NCBI GenBank assembly: GCA_949422855.1
Contig: CASPLG010000013.1
Location: forward strand, 1 to 37,714
DNA: 37,714 bases
Reading direction: 5' to 3'
Source: an uncultured Eubacteriales bacterium
GTDB taxonomy: Bacteria > Bacillota > Clostridia > Oscillospirales > Acutalibacteraceae
Below are positions 17,224 to 25,451 of this stretch, piece by piece. A program made the position numbers and the translations under genes. Positions within the stretch are counted from its first letter, which is position 1; each line of letters opens with the position of its first letter. The notes under the pieces were generated by a model that was not told the origin of the DNA, ran no database searches, and worked only from the letters and a program-made list of their open reading frames with translations.

Positions 17224-17450
17224 AAGAAGAGTTTGAGGACATCTTGGGGGAAATTGGTTTAACTATAACTTCAGCTGTTACTGTTTTTGCTAAGGCGGTA
17301 GCAAGGCAGCATAGGATACCTTTTGAACTTTCATCAGAGCCAGACCTGTTTTGGAGTAGGGAAAATCAAAGGCATTTACGCCGTGCGATTAAAAATTTAA
17401 AAGTCGGCAACGGTAAAGAGCATGAGCTAATAGAGGTGGAGAGTGACTAG
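17206..17450 (+). pseudogene. RelB/DinJ-family antitoxin, N-terminus replaced by portal sequence
   Basis: Reads EDLKEEFEDILGEIGLTITS then AVTVFAKAVARQHRIPFEL, the ribbon-helix-helix part of RelB/DinJ antitoxins, and ends with HELIEVESD. The normal N-terminal beta strand and start codon are absent: the frame runs back into the portal reading frame (WYGED), so the junction lies at the shared GED-LK region. No RBS of its own is visible; an ATG- or GTG-initiated intact antitoxin is unlikely. The toxin remnant overlaps its stop. Confidence 0.7.
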
Positions 17451-17560
17451 GAAAATATGGGATGACGAAGCATGGGAGGATTATCTCTATTGGCAGAGCC
17501 GGGACAAAAAACTTTGAAAAAAATAAATGCCTTGATAAGAGATATTGAACGGAACCCTTA
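17443..17560 (+). pseudogene. YoeB/Txe-family toxin, frameshifted and truncated
   Basis: GTG at 17443 overlaps the antitoxin stop by 8 bases, the usual arrangement. The frame reads TRKIWDDEAWEDYLYWQSRD, then a missing A in a run of A causes a TGA at about 17516. In the next frame LKKINALIRDIERNP continues to a TAA at 17558. Only about 38 of the usual 85 residues remain; the C-terminal catalytic part of this RNase is gone. Homology changes at the AACCC junction to tail-fibre sequence. Confidence 0.75.
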
Positions 17561-18082
17561 AGTTTGACCCTCGGAGATAATTCTAGTGCCACATTTGGTG
17601 TTAGTACAGCATTAGGTTATAAAGCAGAAGCTCTGAATGATAGTGGCACTGCATTAGGTTCTGGTGCTAGTGTTACTGCTAGCTGGAGTGTTGCATTAGG
17701 GGCGTACTCTAATGCGACTGAAATTTCAGTTGTATCAGTTGGGAGCAATAAAGGGATTATTCCTGAAACAAGAAAGATTGTGAATGTAACAGACTCCAAC
17801 CCCCCCCCCAAGATGCAGCGACTAAAAACTATGTAGACACACGAATTAACCCTACTATTTTGTACGGAAATGATGACGCAACAACGGAAACTATCACATC
17901 AAGTCAGCCATATACTGATTTCTCAGGATTCTACATTTGGATATGACATAGGTACAACTGACGGATTAAAAATAACACGTGCTGTAGGGTATAAAGAAAT
18001 GCTAAAACTCAGTACCCGTCAGAGAACAGATGCTTGTTTTGCTGAACCGACAGACCCGCTCCAATCAGGTGGTACATCATAA
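17555..18082 (+). pseudogene. Phage tail-fibre / YadA-head-like fragment with a C10 tract
   Basis: The first part carries ALG-type YadA-head-like repeats (STALGYKAEA, GTALGSGASVT, SVALGAYSNAT). A run of ten C at 17810-17819 puts the following sequence out of frame, so translation ends at 17836. In the frame that 8 or 11 C would give, DAATKNYVDTRI follows, a motif common in phage tail fibres, and the frame stays open to 17946. A further shift joins a frame containing DSTFGYDIGTTDGLKI, ending at 18082. No start codon with an RBS is visible at the 5' end, which joins the toxin remnant. Confidence 0.65.
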
Positions 18083-18263
18083 ATCAGATCATAAAACTTG
18101 ATAATTACCGTATATCTTTTTGCCGATTCAAATCTTCCATCAAGGAAAGTTATTTTTTCGTGCGTGTCCATGGAGGCTGCCCGACTAAACGACCTGAAAC
18201 CCAAAATGCTATGCCGTGCTGTTGCGGTTTTGCAGCTGTTTTCTTAGAATCAATGACAGTCAT
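18063..18263 (-). pseudogene. Fragment of a GHKL (HSP90-like) ATPase protein
   Basis: Minus-strand reading from 18263 gives KPQQHGIAFWVSGRLVGQPP then a frameshift into ITFLDGRFESAKRYTVIIK followed by VPPDWSG. This order (WVxxRLVG, LDGR-x3-AKRYT, PDWSG) resembles the middle of bacterial HATPase_c_3-type ATP-binding proteins, some of which sit in defence islands. Both ends are missing. Assigned by pattern only. Confidence 0.42.
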
Positions 18264-18343
18264 TGATAGATTTATTTTTGTTGGTGGTCGTGAACTCTTT
18301 TGAAAAACCGGTGTCTTTATGTGGCGACAAATAAATTTTTATA

Positions 18344-19597
18344 TTATTTTTTTAGTAAATTTATCAGATCATTTTTATCTAAGAAAAATTTTTCATATGA
18401 TTTTCTTTTTTCCACTTCAAGTTGTGAATTTTCAGAATATTTTTTTCCGATAATTACCATATAAGGAAAACCTAGCAATTTTGCGTCCTTTATTTTTGTT
18501 CCAAACGTGATATTTCTATCGTCAAGCACTGTGTCTATGCAGTTACCCTTTAAAGTATGATATAAATTTTCAGCCTCGCTTAAGTATTCATTCGCAGGTA
18601 CGATAACACATTTATAAGGAGCGATAGAATCAGGCCAAACCAATCCTTCTTCATCGCAGTTATTTTCACAAATAGCTCCTAGAGTCCTATTAATTCCTAT
18701 TCCGTAGCAACCCATATAATACGCTTCTTTTTTTCCGTCTGAATTTACATAATACCCACCCATACTTTCAGAGTAAACTTTTCCAAGCTGAAATATATGT
18801 CCAAGTTCGATACACTGTACTTCTTGCAGGTTTTTGACATCAAAATCAGGTATGCTGTCCTTGATTTCTTGAAGCATATCAGGATATTCTAAAATCTCCG
18901 TATTCAAGGCGATGCCATTTTTATTGTCTAGAAGGACCGTATCCTCTCCGATGTCTGAAAAACACATAAACTCCTCCGAAACTTTACCGCCTATTTCTGC
19001 GCTCACAGCCTTCACAGCAATTACGTTCAACCCTAAATCTGAAAATATCTTTATGTAACATTCTTTCATGGAATTATACTCTTTAACCATATCTTCAAAG
19101 GAGGCATGAAAACTATATCCATCTTTCATGAGAAACTCTTTGCTGCGTAAAAGTCCTCCTCTTACCCGCAGCTCATCACGATACTTATTGCCGATCTGAA
19201 ATATATTTACCGGAAGATCTTTATAAGAAACTATATTTTCTTTTATAAAATCTAAAACGATCTCCTCTGCTGTAGGTGCTAGGCAATATTCTCCATTTCT
19301 TCCCTCAAAAGTAAACATCTGTTTAGTTTTTGTATAAGTATCCCACCTACCTGAGGCTTCCCATAGAGACTTAGGCTGTATCACTGGCAAAGAAACTTCG
19401 GCGCATTCATAAGCCTCCAGGTTGTGTCTGACTATATTAATTATGTTGTTTCGTGCTCTTACTAGTAAATTCCCTAGTCCATAAATTCCTGCACAATGGC
19501 GCTTTAATTGTGTGCATTGAAACAATATCTCTTGTGATAAAGCTTCGTCTGAGCCTCTGTGATGTCTGGTTTTTACTCCCATTTTACTCATTTTCAT
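18344..19597 (-). CDS. proS: Prolyl-tRNA synthetase, short form without editing insertion
   Basis: Class II aminoacyl-tRNA synthetase charging tRNA-Pro, 417 residues. Motif 2 region: NIFQIGNKYRDELRVRGGLL followed by RSKEFLMKDGYSF; motif 3: MGCYGIGINRTLGAI; a C-terminal anticodon-binding domain follows (CVIVPANEYL onward). Usual bacterial ProRS is near 570 residues because of an INS deacylase insertion between motifs 2 and 3; here only a short linker is present, so Ala-tRNA-Pro editing in cis is not expected. The ATG has GGAGTG about 8 bases upstream. No T-box leader is visible. It lies beside prophage debris, so it may be an acquired or second copy. All catalytic motifs look intact. Confidence 0.88.
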   Translation of the reverse strand: MKMSKMGVKTRHHRGSDEALSQEILFQCTQLKRHCAGIYGLGNLLVRARNNIINIVRHNLEAYECAEVSLPVIQPKSLWEASGRWDTYTKTKQMFTFEGRNGEYCLAPTAEEIVLDFIKENIVSYKDLPVNIFQIGNKYRDELRVRGGLLRSKEFLMKDGYSFHASFEDMVKEYNSMKECYIKIFSDLGLNVIAVKAVSAEIGGKVSEEFMCFSDIGEDTVLLDNKNGIALNTEILEYPDMLQEIKDSIPDFDVKNLQEVQCIELGHIFQLGKVYSESMGGYYVNSDGKKEAYYMGCYGIGINRTLGAICENNCDEEGLVWPDSIAPYKCVIVPANEYLSEAENLYHTLKGNCIDTVLDDRNITFGTKIKDAKLLGFPYMVIIGKKYSENSQLEVEKRKSYEKFFLDKNDLINLLKK

Positions 19598-19789
19598 AAA
19601 AAATCACTCCAACCTTATTATAATTAATTGTATAATGTAAAAGTTACTATTTACCAAAAATGTAAGCATTGTCCAAGTGACGACAGGAGATCTGGAAATT
19701 AGAAAAAATCATTTTGACCTCTCTGAATTTTATATATCTATTAAGGTTAGTAATACCTAATTTAATATTACTACACTCTGTATCTGGTT

Positions 19790-20321
19790 TTATTGACACA
19801 CAGACCTTCTTCCAAATGGGAATTTTTCTCCCATTCTATCTGTCGAATATTGAAACAACGTATTTTTCTTTTGAGATATTTTAAACTCATCATCATAACT
19901 ACTCCCAACAACCTTTATAATATTAGTGTCTTTTAGACATGCAATCGTTATATCGCCGCTAAAGCTGTTACTCTTTTTTGCAACTATTTCCTTGATACGC
20001 TCAACATTGGAATTTGGCTTTACCAAAACAAACTTGATTTTACCGGAGTTTGCCATAGCCGAAATGGGAAGCGTAGTCTCGCAGTTGCTTGTAATTTTTG
20101 CCTCTGCCAATTGTATAGCTCCGTTCAATTTAGCAATTTTAAAAGCAAAAGTTTTTCCGGAATCCTCAATATTCGGAGAGCAGTTTTGTAGATTATAACT
20201 GTTGGTAGAGGCTATTGCATAGTTATTATCATAGTCAGGACATACCACAGCCCGAAGTTAAAAGCAATGCTGATAAAGCGAAAATATACCTTACAGAGAC
20301 TTTATTTTGCGGCCATTTCAT
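19790..20321 (-). pseudogene. Lipoprotein of unknown function, frameshifted after the lipobox
   Basis: The start is the ATG at 20321 with AGAGGG upstream. The first 28 codons form a lipoprotein signal (MKWPQNKVSVRYIFALSALL then LTSGC) and stop at a TGA. One extra base just after the lipobox Cys codon separates this from a 152-codon frame (to 19790) that continues as a plausible secreted domain (TFAFKIAKLNGAIQL, GDITIACLKDTNIIKVVG). Removing one G would join them into about 175 residues. I recognise no family. It may be a real pseudogene or a sequencing error. Confidence 0.6.
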
Positions 20322-21130
20322 AAGGACCCTCTTTTCAGTTTTAACTATACATTGTTTGAATAGTAACACAAAAGAATCAAATTTTCAAGTGCTGATAGTG
20401 GGAGGGTCGTGTACTAAAGAACTCCAGACAAGCATCATCAAAAGATAAAAAATAGATCTGGTGGTGAAAGATGGTGATGAGAGCAGTAAGTATACATTGC
20501 GAAAGTGAGGAAGTAGCCTTATTGTCTCACGGCAGTATGAGGGATGGTCAGGGCACAAAGTAGAAGCCTGAGAGGGCGATATTCGAAGAAGTAAATTTCT
20601 GTATTTTTAACAAAAAAATGATACCCAAAATCAGGCTGAAAACGCTGAATGAAAAAACTTGACATACTGGATTTAACCGAAGATAGTCGTGTCAAAGAAC
20701 TGTCGGCAAACAGCGGCGTGTCTGGGAAATCAGAAAGTTCGCAACCACCAACAGAAAATTATTTGCGGTACAATTTTGCAGGTGATGACAGCGAAACTCA
20801 GGTGGTTTCGAACGCATGCAAGGGGTAACACTGAAAATTCTAACAAAATGCTTCAAAACGTCACTGAACTAATATTTTATGCACATGTTTGCACTTGAAA
20901 AACGTTTTCTGCAGGATTTGTCGCAAATGCCATAACCGAATAACCTTACGGTGTTTACATGATAAATATTCCAAATCTTGTGGACACAATGGGCTATGGT
21001 CAAGAGGGAAAATATACGTTTTAAACACAATTTCTCATGTATTGCTTTTTGTGATGGATGATTTTGGAATTGAACGAGATATGTGCCGTACTTGATGGAA
21101 AAATTGTGTTAGGTAATCAACACACGTTAT
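20322..21130. other. Decayed region, probable phage remnant, no intact gene
   Basis: Only short frames can be read. One, 20649-20828 on the plus strand, codes 59 residues starting MKKLDILDLTEDSRVKELSA, without a good RBS. Another stretch near 20960-21110 reads NIPNLVDTMGYGQEGKYTF and, after stops, NEICAVLDGKIVLGNQHT. They look like pieces of structural phage genes, but I cannot name them. Confidence 0.35.
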
Positions 21131-21380
21131 CAATTTAGGGTTTGTCTGAAAAGCAGCCAAAATAGAGAGTAAACAGATATGAAATAACAGAGAAACAATA
21201 GGAGAGAATAAAAATATATTTTCCGGAAAATACGAGTAAACGAGGAAGACCAGCTTAATATATGAACCCGTTTATGAGTGTAAGAATAACAAGGAATAAA
21301 AAACAGCCACTTAAGTGGTTTCTTGTAAAATAATTTTTCTTCGGCGGACTTTTTCAACACATTTTAAGAGGTTGTGAGCA
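21131..21380. mobile_element. Possible insertion-sequence end remnant
   Basis: TTAGGGTTTGTCTGAAAAG at 21135 resembles IS terminal repeats, and the minus strand has an open frame of 76 codons (21130-21360) starting LKKSAEEKLF with a hydrophobic remainder. No transposase motif is visible. Weak call. Confidence 0.25.
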
Positions 21381-21394
21381 AGGGTAATATTTAT

Positions 21395-21422
21395 TTGATT
21401 ATTTTTAGAAATCTGATATAAT
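21395..21422 (+). promoter_or_regulatory. Probable promoter of the secreted lipoprotein gene
   Basis: TTGATT, 16 bases, TATAAT, 32 bases before the start codon. Confidence 0.6.
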
Positions 21423-21454
21423 AAATTCATAAAATTTAGGGGGCTAATTAAAAC

Positions 21455-22501
21455 ATGAAAAAACATAGAATACTTTGTACAATGTTGGCGGTTTTGGGTT
21501 TATTTTCACTGGCCTGTGACAGGGAAATATTTGCGGATTGCAGTGCTGTGGCTAGTGTCGATTATTTGGATACTTTATCGGGCGGTCGAAGAGAAGCATT
21601 ACAGAATTTATGTGAGTATGCCGGTATAACATTAGATGAAGATTTTGGCCCGCAAAAAGCGTTAGAATTTGTAAAGTTTACCCAAAAGCGTTTTGTAAAT
21701 AGAGGAGGGAATAAAGAACGGTGGGAAGTTTCCTGCCCTGAATGGCTTGAGAAAAACTCTGAAAAGATTCTACAATACATAAAATGCCTGAATATGTGTG
21801 ACCCCGTCTTACCAAAAGAAGAGGAATACGATGCAATTTGTATACTGGGCGCTGCTGCACCCACGATGCAAAATAGGATAGATTTCATTGCAGAACAGCT
21901 TAAGTGCGCAAATATAAGAACTAAAAATATATTCTTATTGACGGGGGAAAGGTATGTAACAGATAAAATCGACGGTACAGCCCAGTTTTTAGGTGCCATA
22001 GCCGAGTACTTTGGAGTACCGCTTGATAAGCTGACGGAAGCCCATGTTTTTAGGTATCAGTATGAAAAATCGGATTTAAACGGAAAGTATAATTGTATAG
22101 TTATTGATACTCCGGCTAGAAACGGCTCTAGACCTACGACTCAGACGACTGTAGAGGATTTTCTGAAATGGAAAAATAATAATCCTGGCAAAGCAATAAA
22201 TAAAATTCTGTTTATATCGAGCCAACCATCGGTTAGATATCAAGAGGAAATAATCAAAGCTATATTCTTTTCTCAAAAACAGCCTTTTGATTGCATTGAA
22301 GTTGTGGGGGGAAATGGATGGCAGAAGCAAAACCTGCAGAGACTGGTTGGAGGAGTAGGTGAGTTCATATGGGCTGCAATGCCAAGAATTTTTAGGGAAA
22401 AGAATGTAAAAATTGACGAAAAAAGCTTAGAACTTATAGATGAACTGTATGGCCGCATGCCATTGCTCTATAATATGTTTCCTCTTGAAAATAGAGTTTA
22501 G
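21455..22501 (+). CDS. Secreted lipoprotein, possibly DUF218/YdcF-like
   Basis: 348 residues. The ATG has AGGGGGGC about 11 bases upstream. The signal sequence ends in a lipobox FSLAC at about residues 17-21. The mature part has CILGAAAPTMQNRIDFIAEQ followed by NIFLLTGER, then, after about 90 residues, KILFISSQPSVRYQEEI and CIEVVGGNGWQ. A nucleotide-fold-like alternation of strands and this ILGAA...R...LTGER pattern recall YdcF/SanA-type DUF218 proteins, but the match is loose and the charged Glu/Asp signature is not clear. No operon partner; the downstream gene has its own leader. Function unknown; probably membrane-anchored on the outer face. Confidence 0.6.
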   Translation: MKKHRILCTMLAVLGLFSLACDREIFADCSAVASVDYLDTLSGGRREALQNLCEYAGITLDEDFGPQKALEFVKFTQKRFVNRGGNKERWEVSCPEWLEKNSEKILQYIKCLNMCDPVLPKEEEYDAICILGAAAPTMQNRIDFIAEQLKCANIRTKNIFLLTGERYVTDKIDGTAQFLGAIAEYFGVPLDKLTEAHVFRYQYEKSDLNGKYNCIVIDTPARNGSRPTTQTTVEDFLKWKNNNPGKAINKILFISSQPSVRYQEEIIKAIFFSQKQPFDCIEVVGGNGWQKQNLQRLVGGVGEFIWAAMPRIFREKNVKIDEKSLELIDELYGRMPLLYNMFPLENRV

Positions 22502-22575
22502 TGCCATTTGCTTTAGCGTAGAAGATAGTTTATGATGTTTGCTCTAACTACCGGGTAACTTAGGGATGCTGAATG

Positions 22576-22609
22576 ACCAAACGTTTCTTTTTAGGGTGCG
22601 TTATTTGGT
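22576..22609 (+). promoter_or_regulatory. Leader hairpin upstream of the symporter gene
   Basis: ACCAAA/TTTGGT stem 30 bases before the symporter start. No known riboswitch consensus is visible in the 138-base gap. Confidence 0.25.
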
Positions 22610-22639
22610 TAATGAAGTTTGGGAAAGAGGTGCATGTAA

Positions 22640-24169
22640 ATGACAGCTGAGCAAAATTTTATGCTAATATCGATGATTTTTTACTTGCTGTTTGTGCTTT
22701 ATATCGGCATAAGATGTTCGAAGAAAAACAACAATGTCGATGATTTTTATTTGGGGGGACGTAGATTAGGGCCTTTCGTTACTGCTATGAGTGCAGAGGC
22801 CTCTGATATGTCCAGCTGGCTTTTAATGGGAGTGCCTGGACTTGCCTATCTTACAGGGCTCTGCGACGCAGGATGGACAGCAATTGGGCTTGCCGTGGGT
22901 ACGTATGTAAACTGGCTTTTGGTTGCAAAAAGGCTCAGAGATTATTCACAAGTTTGCGGAGCTATCACTGTTCCGGATTTTTTTTCAAAAAGGTACGGAG
23001 ATAAAAAATATGTCCTTTCTTCGATTTCGGCGATTGTGATTATTATATTTTTTATACCTTATACGGCTTCAGGTTTTGCAGCATGTGGGAAGCTTTTCGA
23101 GAGCTTTTTCGGGGTGGATTATCACATAGCGATGGTTATAAGTGCGGTTGTAATCGTAGGATATACTTGTTCAGGAGGATTTCTTGCGGCAAGTATGACT
23201 GACCTCGTACAGAGTATTATAATGTCGATTGCACTTTTAATAATCTTAGTATTCGGTGTACATACAGCCGGAGGAATTAGTACTGTTATAGATAATGCAG
23301 ATCATTTTCCGGGATTTTTGTCCATGAGCAGTACATACGATCCTAAAACAGGACAGGCTTTACCATATGAATTCTTGAAAATAGTGTCTACATGTTCTTG
23401 GGGACTGGGCTATTTTGGGATGCCCCATATACTTTTAAGGTTCATGGCAACCGAAAACAGCGATAAGATTAAAATATCGAGACGTGTCGCTTCGGTATGG
23501 GTTGTTATATCACTTGCAGCCGCAGTGTTTATTGGCATTATAGGGTTTGATTTAAGCAAATCCGGAATTATAAAATCTCTCAGCGAATCGAATTCTGAAA
23601 CGGTAATCGTGCGGATTGCTAATCTTTTAGGGGGCAGTGGACCGGTATTTGCACTTATTGCCGGGGTTGTACTTGCCGGCATTTTGGCGAGCACAATGTC
23701 TACATCTGATTCCCAACTTCTTGCGGCGTCATCGAGTGTTTCCGAAAATCTGATTTCCCAGGCATTTGGAATAAATCTTTCTGATGTACAAAAAATGTTT
23801 ACGGCAAGAGGAACAGTCGTGTTGATATCGATATTAGGGATTATTCTTGCGTGGAATCCTGACAGTTCAATATTTCAGATTGTGGCATTTGCATGGGCGG
23901 GATTCGGTGCTGCTTTTGGACCGTCAATGTTATATGCATTATTTTGGAGGCGGTCAAATAAATGGGGAGCATTTGCAGGAATGATTAGCGGAGGTACAAT
24001 GGTGTTTTTGTGGAAATATTTAATAGCTCCCCTCGGAGGAGTATTTGCAATTTATGAGCTTTTTCCATCTTTTATAGTTGCATGCATTGTTAATGCAGTG
24101 GTCTCCCTTATGACAAAAGCTCCCGATCAGGAAATTCTTGATGAGTTTGACAAAGTAGGCAATAATTGA
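22640..24169 (+). CDS. putP: Sodium/proline symporter family protein (PutP-like)
   Basis: Integral membrane sodium:solute symporter (SSS family), 509 residues, with about 13 hydrophobic helices beginning at residue 8. Signature places: DDFYLGGRRLGPFVTAMSAE, ASDMSSWLLMGVPG (Na+ and substrate helix 2), DLVQSIIMSIALL, and STMSTSDSQLLAASSSVSE in helix 9, the helix that carries the second Na+ site residues. These agree best with PutP, so proline is the likely substrate, though pantothenate or other members of the family cannot be excluded. The ATG has GAGGTG 8 bases upstream. Single gene with a 138-base leader. Confidence 0.9.
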   Translation: MTAEQNFMLISMIFYLLFVLYIGIRCSKKNNNVDDFYLGGRRLGPFVTAMSAEASDMSSWLLMGVPGLAYLTGLCDAGWTAIGLAVGTYVNWLLVAKRLRDYSQVCGAITVPDFFSKRYGDKKYVLSSISAIVIIIFFIPYTASGFAACGKLFESFFGVDYHIAMVISAVVIVGYTCSGGFLAASMTDLVQSIIMSIALLIILVFGVHTAGGISTVIDNADHFPGFLSMSSTYDPKTGQALPYEFLKIVSTCSWGLGYFGMPHILLRFMATENSDKIKISRRVASVWVVISLAAAVFIGIIGFDLSKSGIIKSLSESNSETVIVRIANLLGGSGPVFALIAGVVLAGILASTMSTSDSQLLAASSSVSENLISQAFGINLSDVQKMFTARGTVVLISILGIILAWNPDSSIFQIVAFAWAGFGAAFGPSMLYALFWRRSNKWGAFAGMISGGTMVFLWKYLIAPLGGVFAIYELFPSFIVACIVNAVVSLMTKAPDQEILDEFDKVGNN

Positions 24170-24248
24170 CATCCGGGTGTAAGCACTTTAAAATTATTTA
24201 TTGGTATAGGCGACTGCTGTAATTTGCTTTTTTGGAGGGATGAAGACC

Positions 24249-24821
24249 GTGGACAGTGCTGATACGAGTGGGGCACAGGCTGCTGCAAGGAATTTATTTA
24301 AATGTTTAAATATAGACTTGCCGGCTGAAACACCGGAGAGATTTGTGAAAATGATTTATGACCTTACTGCATACCAAAATACTACAAATAAACAAATAGC
24401 TGACATCTTAGATAAAACATTTGAAATTGGTAGCAGTACAGATTCAAAAAGCATGGTGCTTATAAAAGACATAGATGCTTTTAGTATTTGTGAACACCAT
24501 ATTGCACTTATGTATGATATGAAAATCTCAATCGGATATATCCCCCGAGGATTCGTCTTGGGAATTTCAAAAATCGTGAGGCTAGTTGATATGGTTTGTA
24601 AGCGTCTGCAGCTACAAGAGAAAATTGGGAATGATATTATTGAAATTATGAATATTTTAACAAAAGGCCCTGATATTGCGGTTCACATAAAGGCAAAACA
24701 CAGTTGTGTGACAGCCCGGGGTATAAATAACGTTTCAGCTGAGACGGTTACTACGAATTTTAGTGGGATATTTGCCAAAAATGATGCTGCAAGCAGCTCG
24801 TTTTTTAGTGTATTAAAATGA
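24249..24821 (+). CDS. folE: GTP cyclohydrolase I (FolE)
   Basis: Zn-dependent enzyme opening GTP to 7,8-dihydroneopterin triphosphate for folate or queuosine-type pathways; cytosolic, normally decameric. I prefer the GTG at 24249: GGAGGG is 9 bases upstream of it but touches the ATG at 24240. About 190 residues. Zn ligands: CEHH, and the Cys in AKHSCVTARGI. Also visible are GYIPRGFVLGISKIVRLVDM and CKRLQLQEKIGNDI, close to the family KRLQVQE. Some usual residues near the C-terminus (MRGV, T-S...RG) are replaced by TARGI and TTNFSGIF, so the protein is somewhat divergent. No folate or queuosine genes adjoin it. Confidence 0.88.
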   Translation: MDSADTSGAQAAARNLFKCLNIDLPAETPERFVKMIYDLTAYQNTTNKQIADILDKTFEIGSSTDSKSMVLIKDIDAFSICEHHIALMYDMKISIGYIPRGFVLGISKIVRLVDMVCKRLQLQEKIGNDIIEIMNILTKGPDIAVHIKAKHSCVTARGINNVSAETVTTNFSGIFAKNDAASSSFFSVLK

Positions 24822-24987
24822 GCTTTATTGGGTTAAAGTACTGAATATTAGCTGGATATAGCGTTCTTGATCTTAAGGATCTCCATAAAATCAGAGAAAT
24901 GAAAAATTGTAGTCCATGTATTTTTTAAAAATATGTGTGTTTTTCGTAGTGTTTGTATTATGGGACTAATCTATTAAAACGACAAAT

Positions 24988-25246
24988 AAAATTCTTGCAC
25001 CACTAACAATACGGGGAGGACAATTAACAGTGGCCTTTTTGAGTACTGGTTTTCTAGCCTGTTTCTGCTTTCACTCGGCAAAGTCAGCGTAATCTTGATG
25101 TATAATGTGCCTAATTCCATTGCTAAATAGGGATTGTATTCTGTTGCTCAATACGCCGATTGCGGGTCTGTGTTTTTGCCTCAGTATTTCCCAAGCTCAA
25201 TCCCATTGAGAAATTTTGGAATTGGCTAAAATGCTTATTTACGTAA
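24988..25246 (+). pseudogene. IS630-family transposase, C-terminal relic
   Basis: Read over three frames: KILAPLTI, then TINSGLFEYWFSSLFLLSLG followed by KVSVILMYNVPNSIAK, then after a stop LYSVAQYADCGSVFLPQYFP, then in the next frame LNPIEKFWNWLKCLFT to a TAA at 25244. LPxYSPxLNPIEKFWxWLK is the signature around the last acidic residue of the IS630/Tc1 DDE domain. The middle acidic site, usually IMDNA, reads LMYNV here, so the element is dead. Two or more frameshifts. The rest of 24822-25369 holds no gene I can support. Confidence 0.72.
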
Positions 25247-25369
25247 TACCTCCCCTTCTTTATCATTTTTTGATGCTGCCTTTTGCATCAAGCTTCAACT
25301 GCAGTAACTATACCATATTAAGCGGAATGCTATAGTAAATACAGCGAAATAAATTAAGTTACATTTTAT

Positions 25370-25398
25370 TTGAAAATGCTTAATATATATGGTAGAAT
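25370..25398 (+). promoter_or_regulatory. Sigma-A promoter of the ApbE-like gene
   Basis: TTGAAA, 17 bases, TAGAAT, ending 53 bases before the preferred start. Confidence 0.7.
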
Positions 25399-25451
25399 AT
25401 CCGGTATGTTATATAGAATGATTAGGGATAGTGGAATTGAGGTGGCTGTTC

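Noticed and set aside
19598..19789. T-box leader upstream of proS
   Set aside because: No T-box sequence (the GGTGG core) or matching specifier stem was found between the gene and position 19789.
25030..25092. 20-codon frame with GGGGAGG upstream (GTG start)
   Set aside because: It lies within the IS630 relic, and its RBS-like sequence is part of the transposase coding remnant.
25005..25250. Long minus-strand frame interrupted only by TGA, suggesting recoded TGA
   Set aside because: The same DNA on the plus strand carries IS630 transposase motifs, which explains the open frame as an antisense shadow.
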